Positions 8,784 through 16,671 of a DNA stretch of 64,000 nt are shown piece after piece. Location of the stretch: the NCBI GenBank assembly GCA_024743435.1, contig JANSWO010000013.1:62001-126000 (forward strand). The letters run 5' to 3'. Position 1 is the first letter of the stretch. Each line of letters opens with the position of its first letter. Origin of the DNA: Pseudomonadaceae bacterium (lineage in GTDB: Bacteria; Pseudomonadota; Gammaproteobacteria; Pseudomonadales; Azotimanducaceae). Made by a program: the position numbers and the translations under genes. The notes beneath the pieces are model-generated. The model saw nothing but the letters and a program-made list of their open reading frames with translations, made no database searches and was not told the origin of the DNA.

Positions 8784-9131
8784 TTAGCTCAGTCGGGCGA
8801 AGAAAACGAGGAGCACCATGTCTTCTTCGATTTCGAAGAAGGAGTGCTCTTCGGTTGCACTGATATAGAGCAGCTCTCCTGGGCCGATTGTCTTGTCTTC
8901 GTCACCGACCCGGAACTTCGCCTTGCCCTCGAGGACAAAATAAACCTCGTCGTCATCGTGCGGCGACTGCATATCTTTCGCACCCGCTGCCAGGCGGTAG
9001 ATGCCGCACGAAAGCGCTGGCACGTTCAGAAATTCTTTGTACTCAACGGGAGCGTCTGACAACGCTGCTGTCAGCGCCTTCATGTCGAAGGTTTGCCAGG
9101 GTGATGCGGAAGTTGGTGAGTCAGGCTTCAC
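8784..9131 (-). CDS. Small cupin-domain protein
   Basis: A 115-residue single cupin. Cupin motif 1 appears as SPHDDDEVYFVLEGKAKFRVG and motif 2 as GPGELLYISATEEHSF. Metal ligands would be His59, Glu63-type acidic residues and the His of motif 2. The many acidic residues and short length fit stand-alone cupins that bind a metal and a small carboxylate or serve as sensors. It converges on dps (33 bases between stops) and is divergent from the VOC gene. The substrate is unknown. Confidence 0.85.
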   Translation of the reverse strand: MKPDSPTSASPWQTFDMKALTAALSDAPVEYKEFLNVPALSCGIYRLAAGAKDMQSPHDDDEVYFVLEGKAKFRVGDEDKTIGPGELLYISATEEHSFFEIEEDMVLLVFFARLS

Positions 9132-9198
9132 AGGAGAGCTCCGAACAGTGTCGCGTGTGCGCTATGGTAGCGCGAAAGGTCGCAACGGATGTGAACGC

Positions 9199-9633
9199 AT
9201 GTCTCTAACTCCATTTCATGTGGCATTGCAGGTTCGGGATATTCCGGAGGCTCGCCGCTTCTATGGCGACGCGCTCGGCTTGCCCGAAGGCCGGAGCAGC
9301 GACGCCTGGGTAGATTTCAACCTTTTCGGTCATCAGTTTGTGGTGCATCACAACCCTGCCATCGGTCGTGATGGTCAGGTGTCGAGCATCGCCAATGCGG
9401 TCGACGGACACGGGGTTCCCGTACCTCACTGTGGCGTTGTGCTCACGATCGATGCGTGGGATGCGTTGCGGCTAAGGGTTGAGGCGGTGGTTGATGAGTT
9501 TGTGATCGCCCCGTACACCCGGTTTGCCGGTGAGCCTGGCGAGCAGCGCACGATGTTTTTCACGGATCCGTCGGGTAACGCGTTAGAGTTTAAGGCTTTT
9601 GCCAATATTGAGGCCGAGTTGTTTAGGCGCTAA
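9199..9633 (+). CDS. VOC-family protein (glyoxalase/bleomycin-resistance fold)
   Basis: A 144-residue vicinal-oxygen-chelate protein. It opens with FHVALQVRDIPEARRFYGDAL, the classical first beta-alpha-beta unit, and closes with FFTDPSGNALEFKAF, which supplies the terminal metal-ligand Glu. A first His ligand is present in FHVAL and another in QFVVHHN. The ATG at 9199 starts the domain directly; a longer frame upstream has no family match. It is divergent from the cupin, whose start is 67 bases away. Both are small metal-binding domains, so a shared pathway is possible but not shown. Confidence 0.88.
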   Translation: MSLTPFHVALQVRDIPEARRFYGDALGLPEGRSSDAWVDFNLFGHQFVVHHNPAIGRDGQVSSIANAVDGHGVPVPHCGVVLTIDAWDALRLRVEAVVDEFVIAPYTRFAGEPGEQRTMFFTDPSGNALEFKAFANIEAELFRR

Positions 9634-10105
9634 GCAACGTTTGTATGCCTTCGCTGAGCGAGGCTCCGAGGTTATGCGCTTGCTCTCTACCCGCGCTGCG
9701 CACGTCCCGGTGCTTGCGCTCTCTGGCGACCGCCGAATCCGTTCGGCGGCGGGTCGGCACGTCCTTGTGCCGACATGCAAACCGGCGCTCATTGTGGTGC
9801 GCGAATCCCTTCGCGCGGAGTTTTGGGCGTTACCCGGTTGTTCTGGTATGTGCTCCCCTCCCGTTATTGCGAGCGGGAAGGGCGCGACGAATAACGTTGA
9901 TCAGCGTTGATCGCGACGCGATCAACGAGACTCGAACCTCGGGAGAGCGGCAGTGCAATGCTTGCGCGAGCTGTGCTCGCGTAAGGAATGCTCGAGAGCG
10001 CCCGGCTAGTGAACCGTCCGGAGATCGCCACGCTGCCAACGCGCTGCGCGCGTATCATCTCGCGATGACTGGGACGACTCTGGGTATTTGAAGCGTTCGT
10101 CGTTA
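9634..10105. repeat. Non-coding spacer with a cluster of five hairpins
   Basis: There is no convincing gene in these 472 bases; reading frames that cross it have compositions like translated palindromes. Five strong inverted repeats are spaced through it: 9730-9749 (CCGCCGAA/TTCGGCGG), 9753-9774 (GTCGGCAC/GTGCCGAC), 9799-9816 (GCGCGAA/TTCGCGC), 9905-9927 (11-base arms, one central A) and 9961-9985 (11-base arms, one mismatch). This resembles REP/BIME-type extragenic repeat arrays between convergent genes, and could also serve as a strong termination or mRNA-stabilising region for the VOC gene and leuS. Confidence 0.6.
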
Positions 10106-12661
10106 TCAATTCGCTACAAAGTTAACCAACCGTCCAGGCACAAACACTTCCTTGCGGATCGTCTTGCCTTCCAGAAACCGGGATACGTTTTCCTCAGCCT
10201 TTGCGGCGGCGAGCACGGTGTCTTTGTCGGCATCCGCATCGACTTCGATCTTGCCGCGTAGCTTGCCCATGACTTGAACCGCGATGGTGATCGTGTCGCT
10301 CTTGAGCTTCGCCTCATCGAATTCGGGCCAGTCCGCTGCAACGATGCTGTTGGTTTCGCCGAGTGCCTGCCACAGCTCTTCGGCAAGGTGGGGTGCGAAC
10401 GGCGCGAGAATTCGTAGAAAACGATTCATGTCATTTCGGCTGACGGCTTTCGCCTTGGTCGCCTCGTTGACGAAGACAATCATGTCCGCGATTGCGGTAT
10501 TGAACTTCAGCGTGTCGACCGCCTCGGTCACATTGCGAATCGCATTGTGCAGGGCGCGTTGCACGTCGGCGGAACTCGCCGCCTCGGTGAGCGCGCCGGA
10601 GTCACGCTCGGTGCCGTCACCCATGATCAATCGCCACACGCGATCGAGAAATCGGCGCATACCAAGAACGCCGGCGTTGTCCCAATCGCCGCCGTCTTCG
10701 AGTGGGCTCATGAACAGTTCATAAAGGCGCAGAGAGTCGGCGCCGAACTGATCACACATGTCATCGGGATTGACCACGTTGTAACGCGACTTCGACATCT
10801 TCTCGCGGCGAGTCACCAATGGCTCGCCGGCGTCGTTGACGAAACCGTCGCCAGCTTCCTTCACTTCTTCCCGGTAGTAGTACTTGCCGCGTTCATCCTT
10901 GAAAGATGTTGCGTGCACCATGCCCTGATTGAACAGGCGTTGAAATGGCTCTCGAGTCGACACCAGGCCGAGGTCGTGCAGTACGTGTTGCCAGAAACGC
11001 GAGTAGAGCAGGTGCAGGGTTGCATGCTCAGCGCCGCCCACGTACAGATCGACTGGCATCCAGTACGCTTCGTCCTCTGGGTCCCAGGCAACATCGTCCC
11101 GGTTGGGGCTGATGAAACGCAGGTAGTACCAGCAGGAGCCTGCCCACTGGGGCATGGTGTTGGTCTCGCGCAGTAGCGCCTCGCCAGTTTCGGGATCAAT
11201 GGTGTGCATCCATTGAGCTGCCCTGGCTAGCGGCGGCGCTCCGTCTTCGGTTGGCCGGTAGTCAGTGAGGTCAGGCAGGGTCACGGGCAGTTCGGACTCG
11301 GTGACGGCGCGCGGAGCGCCGCGAGATCCGTCGGCAAGCTCCGGATGCACAATCGGCATCGGTTCGCCCCAATAGCGTTGACGACTGAATAGCCAATCGC
11401 GAAGTCGGTAGTTGACTGTGCCAGTACCAGCATCGTTGGCTTCCAGAAAGTCGATGATCTTGCGTTTGGCATCAGCCTCGTCAAGACCATCCAGGAAACC
11501 GGAGTTCACATGGGGTCCTGGGCCTGTGTAGGCAGCCTCATCAACATTGCCGCCGGCGACTACTTCGATGATCGGCAAGCCGAATTGGCGGGCGAATTCG
11601 AAATCCCGGTCGTCATGAGCCGGGCAGGCAAAGATGGCGCCGGTGCCATAACCCATCAGTACATAGTCCGCGACCCATATTGGTATCGGCTCGTCGTTGA
11701 CCGGGTTGATGGCGTAGCTGCCGGTGAAGACGCCGGTTTTCGTATGGTCAGGGGCGTCAGACTGCCGGTCCCGGTCACTGCGATTGGCAGCTTCCACGCA
11801 GTACGCTTGAACCGCGTCCGCCTGTTTTGCCGTGGTTACGCTAGTGACGAGCGGGTGTTCGGGTGCGAGTACCAGGTAGGTGCCGCCAAACAGCGTATCT
11901 GGCCGGGTGGTGAACACCTCGACCGAGTCAGTGCTGTCCTGAACACTGAACTTGACGGACGCGCCTTCGGAGCGCCCGATCCAGTGCCGCTGCATCTCCT
12001 TGACGCCTTCCGGCCAGTCGAGATCATCGAGGCCCGCGAGCAGGCTCTCAGCGTAGTCCGTGATTTTCAGCATCCACTGTCGCATGGAGCGACGCTCAAC
12101 CGGATCACCGGTCTCGATATAAACGCCGTCTTTTACTTCTTCGTTGGCGAGTACCGTGCCGAGCGCCGGGCACCAGTTCACGGGCACATCCGCTTCATAG
12201 GCGAGGCCCTTCTCGAATAACTTGAGAAAGATCCACTGAGTCCATTTGTAGTAGCCGACGTCTGAGGTGGCGATCTCGCGAGACCAGTCGTAGGACAGCC
12301 CCAGCCGCTGCAACTGTCCCTTGAACGTAGCGACGTTGCGGTCGGTAACATCCCGCGGGTGCGTGCCTTCGCGCTCAGCCTGTCGCTCGCTCGGCAGGCC
12401 GAAAGAATCCCAACCCATGACCCGAAGCACGTTGTGGCCCATCATGCGGCGGGCGCGGGCAACGATATCGGTGGCCACATAGCCTTTCGGGTGTCCGACG
12501 TGCAGGCCGACGCCGCTGGGGTAGGGGAACATGTCGAGCACGTAGTACTTCGGCTTGCTCTTGTCGATGCCAACGCGATACGCGTCTTGCTGCTGCCAGC
12601 GGTCCTGCCAGCGAGGCTCAATGGTTTTGTGGTCGTAGCCGCTCATACCTGAAACACTCAC
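10106..12661 (-). CDS. leuS: Leucyl-tRNA synthetase
   Basis: An 851-residue class I synthetase that charges tRNA-Leu. The ATP-binding HIGH motif is HVGH (residues 54-57) and the KMSKS motif is intact (EKMSKSRYN). The editing domain shows TTRPDTLFGG and the PAHDDRDFEFA segment with its conserved Asp. The zinc-binding cysteines seen near NWCP in some bacterial enzymes are missing (VYIETGDPVERR instead). The region FGLPSERQAEREGTHP also differs from the common FGLPAENAA form of enteric bacteria. Two in-frame Met codons (12661 and 12646) could both be starts. The neighbours are not the usual lptE-holA-nadD group. Identity is certain; the lineage of this copy is worth checking. Confidence 0.97.
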   Translation of the reverse strand: MSVSGMSGYDHKTIEPRWQDRWQQQDAYRVGIDKSKPKYYVLDMFPYPSGVGLHVGHPKGYVATDIVARARRMMGHNVLRVMGWDSFGLPSERQAEREGTHPRDVTDRNVATFKGQLQRLGLSYDWSREIATSDVGYYKWTQWIFLKLFEKGLAYEADVPVNWCPALGTVLANEEVKDGVYIETGDPVERRSMRQWMLKITDYAESLLAGLDDLDWPEGVKEMQRHWIGRSEGASVKFSVQDSTDSVEVFTTRPDTLFGGTYLVLAPEHPLVTSVTTAKQADAVQAYCVEAANRSDRDRQSDAPDHTKTGVFTGSYAINPVNDEPIPIWVADYVLMGYGTGAIFACPAHDDRDFEFARQFGLPIIEVVAGGNVDEAAYTGPGPHVNSGFLDGLDEADAKRKIIDFLEANDAGTGTVNYRLRDWLFSRQRYWGEPMPIVHPELADGSRGAPRAVTESELPVTLPDLTDYRPTEDGAPPLARAAQWMHTIDPETGEALLRETNTMPQWAGSCWYYLRFISPNRDDVAWDPEDEAYWMPVDLYVGGAEHATLHLLYSRFWQHVLHDLGLVSTREPFQRLFNQGMVHATSFKDERGKYYYREEVKEAGDGFVNDAGEPLVTRREKMSKSRYNVVNPDDMCDQFGADSLRLYELFMSPLEDGGDWDNAGVLGMRRFLDRVWRLIMGDGTERDSGALTEAASSADVQRALHNAIRNVTEAVDTLKFNTAIADMIVFVNEATKAKAVSRNDMNRFLRILAPFAPHLAEELWQALGETNSIVAADWPEFDEAKLKSDTITIAVQVMGKLRGKIEVDADADKDTVLAAAKAEENVSRFLEGKTIRKEVFVPGRLVNFVAN

Positions 12662-12769
12662 GTGATGTCGCGGGGCTGCGACGTTGCGAAGCGCGGAAGT
12701 TTGCCGAGGTGTTGCCAGCCCGGCAAGTCCGGCCGTAATAACCGCACGGTCTACAAGGGAGCTGTAACG

Positions 12770-13684
12770 GTGTCGAAGTGCTGGATACTGCTGATATTTG
12801 CGCTCGTCGCAGTCACCGCGGAAGCGGCTGCTCCCGGCCGAGTGGTGTGGTCTGAGCCCGCTCGATATCCCGAAGGACCGATGGTCCGCGACGGCGTTCT
12901 TTACTGGGCAGAGATGCGTTCGGATAGCGTTCGCCGACGCGTCGATGGCGTTATCTCAATCGTTTTCAGCGAACCAGGCTGTGGTCCTACTTCGGTGAAG
13001 CCCGCGGATCGCGGCGAGCTCTGGGTGTTATGCCACCTGTCCGATGAAGTCCTTCGAATCAATGCCAACGGCGAGGTCCTGTTGCGGTTGTCTCACGATG
13101 GATCTGGTGGGCGATTGCGTAACCCCAACGATGCGGCGCCAGACGGGCAAGGCGGGCTGTTTGTGTCCTTGTCTGGCCGGTTCGCGGCGCGAGCAAGATC
13201 AAGCGGTCGTGTCGTCCACATTGGCCGTGATGGCAGCATCCGCACGGTGGCGGCCCGGTTTCGCTATGCCAATGGCGTCTCATTTGATGCGACAAGCAGG
13301 CAGCTACTGATCAGCGAACACCTCGCGCGCAAAGTTTGGCGCTTGCAGCTATCCAAAGACTTCTCGCTACTCTCAAAACAACGCTTCGCTGATTTTGACG
13401 CGATGCCCCTCTCGCGCCCCGGATACCGCTTGGCGGGGCCAGATGGCATTGCGGTATTATCGGATGGCCACTACCTCGTCGCGGAGTACGGCGCTTCGCG
13501 GCTTATCGAGTTAGGCGCCGACGGTGAGTTTGTCAGGGAGGTCGAAGCCCCCGCGGCTTTTGTCACCAATGCCGTCGTCCTGGGTGATGAGTTAGTCATC
13601 ACCTCGAGCAGCATCAACGCATCTGAACCCTATACCGGAACGGTGACGGCGATTAGCTGGGAAGGAGCTGCGCCCGATTCCTAG
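12770..13684 (+). CDS. Exported six-bladed propeller protein (SMP-30/NHL-like)
   Basis: A 304-residue protein with a signal peptide (WILLIFALVAVTAEAAA) followed by repeated propeller blades. Recognisable pieces are YPEGPMVRDGVLYWAEM, GELWVLCHLSDEVLRIN, PNDAAPDGQGGLFVS and GPDGIAVLSDGHYLVAEY, the pattern of SMP-30/gluconolaconase and strictosidine-synthase-like proteins. Conserved Asn/Asp pairs (RNPNDA and LAGPDG) would bind calcium or zinc. The GTG at 12770 is selected because AAGGGA ends 9 bases before it. It may be a lactonase or sugar-acid binding protein in the periplasm. Its stop overlaps the convergent SDR by 4 bases. Confidence 0.75.
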   Translation: MSKCWILLIFALVAVTAEAAAPGRVVWSEPARYPEGPMVRDGVLYWAEMRSDSVRRRVDGVISIVFSEPGCGPTSVKPADRGELWVLCHLSDEVLRINANGEVLLRLSHDGSGGRLRNPNDAAPDGQGGLFVSLSGRFAARARSSGRVVHIGRDGSIRTVAARFRYANGVSFDATSRQLLISEHLARKVWRLQLSKDFSLLSKQRFADFDAMPLSRPGYRLAGPDGIAVLSDGHYLVAEYGASRLIELGADGEFVREVEAPAAFVTNAVVLGDELVITSSSINASEPYTGTVTAISWEGAAPDS

Positions 13685-14439
13685 CGATTCGCGATCTTGA
13701 TCAGCCCCGCAGCGAGGCGTGAGCGAGCGATCGGGTCGAGCCATCGATAGAGTCGCCCCGAGATGGCAACGGCTTTGTTTTTCTCAACCGCGGCAATACC
13801 CTCGCGGACGACAACGTCAGCGTCGTACCACAGGAACTCAGGCAGGCCAGCTTTCATTTCCGACAGATCGCCCGAGCTGTGAAAATCGGTGTGGGTGAAG
13901 CCAGGGCAGAGGGCACTCACGGCGACTCCAGAGCCCTTCGTCATGAGTGCGAGCTCCTGAGAAAGGGAGATCAGATACGCCTTGCTTGGGCCATAGTTTC
14001 CGCCAGCGGCCCGGGTGATGCGGCCTGCGAACGATGAAACGTTAATGACTCGGCCAAAGCCTCGCTCGCACATGCCGGGAATGAACCGGTGACACATCTC
14101 AGCGACCGACGTCATCATCAGGCGTAGAAACGCGTCCTGCTCCTGCCAGTCGCGGTCTTCCAGCAGGTGTGGTCCCGCGGAACCGGCGTTGTTGACCAGG
14201 AAGTCGATGTCCGTTGTAACCTGCGCCTCAATCTCTGCCGGCGCTCCTGCAAGGCTCAGATCGGCGCTTATGGTCTGCACCTGGCAGTCGTGCTCAGCTT
14301 GTAGCTGGCTGGCAACTTCAGCCAGTTTTTCTGCGCGCCGGGCGACCAGGATCAGATCGTAGCCTTCAGCCGCCAACTGTCGGGAAAATTCGACGCCGAG
14401 ACCGGCTGATGCGCCTGTTATGAGAGCGGTTCGAGCCAC
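13681..14439 (-). CDS. Short-chain dehydrogenase/reductase
   Basis: A 252-residue classical SDR. The N-terminal Rossmann motif is TGASAGLG, followed by NNAG and the catalytic Ser plus YGPSK (Tyr and Lys). The GTG at 14439 is used because AGGAG precedes it and the domain begins at once; the longer frame from 14502 adds an unlike leader. The C-terminal 60 residues (RLYRWLDPIARSRL) are Arg-rich and amphipathic, as in SDRs that act on lipophilic substrates. The substrate is not evident. The gene starts 128 bases from the divergent deacylase start. Confidence 0.9.
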   Translation of the reverse strand: MARTALITGASAGLGVEFSRQLAAEGYDLILVARRAEKLAEVASQLQAEHDCQVQTISADLSLAGAPAEIEAQVTTDIDFLVNNAGSAGPHLLEDRDWQEQDAFLRLMMTSVAEMCHRFIPGMCERGFGRVINVSSFAGRITRAAGGNYGPSKAYLISLSQELALMTKGSGVAVSALCPGFTHTDFHSSGDLSEMKAGLPEFLWYDADVVVREGIAAVEKNKAVAISGRLYRWLDPIARSRLAAGLIKIANR

Positions 14440-14566
14440 GGGATGCTCCTGATTCTTATGGATCGCCGCAGTGTCGGTGCTGCTTGTGCATCTGTCCACC
14501 AACGCCGTTTGTTGCAGCCGTTCATTTGCCGCTGCAAACCGAGCCGCAAGACCCTATGCTAGCGCT

Positions 14567-15724
14567 ATGGCCAGAACCTACTCACCTCGAGAGATGATCG
14601 ATGCGCTTGTGGCGCTGCCGACGGTATCGCGCGATTCGAACCTAGAGCTGATCCACTTCGTTCAGGACTATCTGGAAGGACATGGCATTGCGTCCCGGTT
14701 AGTCGCTAGCGACTGCGGCGCGAAAGCCAATCTCTACGCGAGCATCGGGCCCGAGGTGGAAGGAGGAGTCGTACTTTCCGGCCATACGGACGTTGTGCCA
14801 GTCGATGGCCAGCCCTGGTCGAGTGATCCGTTTGTCGTCACCGAGCGTGATGGCAAGCTGTTCGGTCGCGGTACGTGTGATATGAAAGGCTTCTGCGCCA
14901 TTGCCCTGTCGCTGGTACCACAGATGACGCGCCTGACTCGGCCGATTCATCTCGCCTTCTCCTACGACGAAGAGGTTGGCTGCGTTGGCGCGCCGAGCAT
15001 GATCGAGCGTCTGAAGGCAGAGCTTCCTGAGCCCGCTGCGGTAATTGTCGGCGAACCGACAAGCATGCAGGCCGTGACGTCGCACAAAGGCATTTTCCAC
15101 TTCGATACGTTCGTGCGCGGCTTTGAGGTTCATTCATCACAGCAGCATCGAGGCGTGTCGGCGGTGATGGTGGCAGCGGAGTTGATCAACTGGTTGGCGG
15201 ATCGCCAGCGCCGCAATGCGGAAGCGGCGAACCCTGATTGCCTGATGGAGCCACCGTTTACGACGCTGCACTGCGGAACCGTTGCCGGTGGTACTGCGCA
15301 CAACATCACGGCTCGGGATTGCCAGTTCGTCACGGACATTCGCTCGCTACCCGAGGAGTGCCCACTCGAAGCCTTCGAGGAATTTGCCGAACATTGCCGG
15401 GAGGTCGTGGAACCGCGGCTTAAAGCCATTGCGCCAAGCGCAGGCATATCATTCGAGCAGCACGCTCACGTACCGGGCTTTCGCGTTGATGAGAATGAAC
15501 CGGCGGTAGCGCTCGTGCGCGAGCTGACCGGTGCCAACAGCTGCCAGGAAGTCGCCTATGCCGCGGAGGCAGGACAGTTTCAGCAGGCCGGTTTCTCCAC
15601 CGTCATCTGCGGACCGGGCAGTATCGATCAGGCACATCAGCCAGATGAGTACATCAGCCTGGATCAAGTTGAGGCTGGCACTGTGTTTCTCGAAAAATTG
15701 ATTGCCCGTCTGTCTCAGGCTTGA
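14567..15724 (+). CDS. argE: Acetylornithine deacetylase-like M20 peptidase (ArgE family)
   Basis: A 385-residue zinc hydrolase of the M20/ArgE/DapE group. Metal ligands are in SGHTDVVPVDGQPW (His, Asp), GRGTCDMKG (bridging Asp), DEEVGCVGAP (catalytic Glu) and the late HQPDEY. It would remove the acetyl group from N-acetylornithine in arginine synthesis. The start at 14567 has no strong ribosome-binding site but a plausible family length; upstream frame would add 32 residues of doubtful match. Its last 10 bases overlap the end of the convergent N-demethylase-like gene. The function is most likely argE, though paralogous N-acyl amino acid hydrolases share these motifs. Confidence 0.86.
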   Translation: MARTYSPREMIDALVALPTVSRDSNLELIHFVQDYLEGHGIASRLVASDCGAKANLYASIGPEVEGGVVLSGHTDVVPVDGQPWSSDPFVVTERDGKLFGRGTCDMKGFCAIALSLVPQMTRLTRPIHLAFSYDEEVGCVGAPSMIERLKAELPEPAAVIVGEPTSMQAVTSHKGIFHFDTFVRGFEVHSSQQHRGVSAVMVAAELINWLADRQRRNAEAANPDCLMEPPFTTLHCGTVAGGTAHNITARDCQFVTDIRSLPEECPLEAFEEFAEHCREVVEPRLKAIAPSAGISFEQHAHVPGFRVDENEPAVALVRELTGANSCQEVAYAAEAGQFQQAGFSTVICGPGSIDQAHQPDEYISLDQVEAGTVFLEKLIARLSQA

Positions 15725-16524
15725 GGCAGCCGCGCAAGGATAGCGCGCCGTTTTTCGAATCCGCCAAAGTGCTCAAGCTCCGCCTCAGACAAATGCGACA
15801 GCGCCTGCCTTAGTGCCACTGCGGCGACAGGATTGTCATCGAGCTCGGCCAGCGGGTGGGTGCTCACCGCGATGCTGAAACACACCCAGCGCCCGAAGCC
15901 TCGTAGCGTCTGGCGCTCACTGCGCAGAAAAAGCGGATCGCTACGGAAGTCTTCCTGAGGCTGTGGATCGTGCTGATACAGCGCATCGCTCGTATGCACA
16001 AACCAATTGCGCCGTTCGAACAGACGATCATCGGGTAGCCGTCTGATGAACTCGTCGATGCGTCTACCAAGCTTCTCGTTTAGCCCCACAGCTGGAGCGT
16101 GTACGTCGCGGATAGGCCGGCCAATTTTGTCCTCCAGCCGCCAGTAAGAGGGCGACGCGACGCAGCCGCTGATGAGAACCGGCGAAGACGCGTCTCGGTC
16201 AAGGATGCAGAGATCATCGAAGACTCTGTGGCTTGCCGCTACCAGCGGTGAATCCGATTTGTGCCCAACCTCTCCTGCGAAATCCATTACCGCCCGGCTC
16301 ACAACGACCTCTGCGTGCTGAACATCACCCAAGTGCTGGCGAGCGGCGTGATACGTCACTTTGCTAATGTCAGAAAGGTTGGCGAGCTTCTCAGCCATAC
16401 GAGGGTGATCGCTGGCTGGCGACAGCCAGCTGTTGAGCTCGACTGGCGACAAGCCCATCTCAAACGTGGCTTTCGGCTTTCCGTCTCGCTTTGTAAACGG
16501 TGGATTGCGCCAGATGGATGACAT
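15715..16524 (-). CDS. Haem-dependent oxidative N-demethylase family protein (DUF3445)
   Basis: A 269-residue protein that matches the DUF3445 family, whose studied members bind haem and oxidatively remove N-methyl groups from small amines. The characteristic blocks are SGCVASPSYWRLEDKIGRPI followed by VHAPAVGLNEKL, and FERRNWFVHTSD with RSERQTLRGFGR. The last segment includes HLSEAELEHF. There is no signal peptide. It lies convergent to argE and divergent from the metal permease with the strong promoter. Which amine it would act on is not evident. Alternative annotation as an uncharacterised protein is possible if the haem-binding residues are absent. Confidence 0.8.
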   Translation of the reverse strand: MSSIWRNPPFTKRDGKPKATFEMGLSPVELNSWLSPASDHPRMAEKLANLSDISKVTYHAARQHLGDVQHAEVVVSRAVMDFAGEVGHKSDSPLVAASHRVFDDLCILDRDASSPVLISGCVASPSYWRLEDKIGRPIRDVHAPAVGLNEKLGRRIDEFIRRLPDDRLFERRNWFVHTSDALYQHDPQPQEDFRSDPLFLRSERQTLRGFGRWVCFSIAVSTHPLAELDDNPVAAVALRQALSHLSEAELEHFGGFEKRRAILARLPQA

Positions 16525-16611
16525 GGCTTGCGTACATAGTGGAATGGGGACTTACAACAGAGGGATCATGGCGGAGAGGCCGAGCCCCTGCAAAGGTGGC
16601 CACTGTGCGTC

Positions 16612-16639
16612 TTGACAATATACCCCCATGGGGTATATT
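16612..16639 (+). promoter_or_regulatory. Sigma-70 promoter overlapped by a CsoR-like palindrome
   Basis: The -35 box TTGACA (16612-16617) and -10 box TATATT (16634-16639) are separated by 16 bases. Arms AATATACCCC (16617-16626) and GGGGTATATT (16630-16639) form a perfect 10-base inverted repeat with a 3-base centre. C-tract/G-tract arms flanked by AT are typical of operators for copper-sensing CsoR-family repressors. A repressor bound here would block RNA polymerase directly. The downstream gene is a metal permease, so derepression by Cu or Zn is expected. No such regulator is encoded within this window. Confidence 0.85.
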
Positions 16640-16671
16640 CGTCCCCATCAGCCCAAGTAAACCGCTAACCG

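Noticed and set aside
9928-9944. A T-arm-like GACTCGAACCTC sequence suggesting a tRNA on the minus strand
   Set aside because: The flanking bases do not pair as a T stem, and no anticodon or acceptor stem can be built.
9645-10091. A 148-codon frame in the spacer before leuS
   Set aside because: The frame has no domain resemblance, an Arg/Ser/Cys-rich composition typical of translated palindromes, and it crosses five hairpins.
12662-12769. N-terminal extension of the propeller protein
   Set aside because: The extension is Cys/Arg-rich without family match, and the GTG at 12770 has a good ribosome-binding site and gives a signal peptide.
16612-16639. MerR-type operator at the permease promoter
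   Set aside because: MerR-family sites need a 19-20 base spacer between -35 and -10; here it is 16, and the arms resemble CsoR sites.
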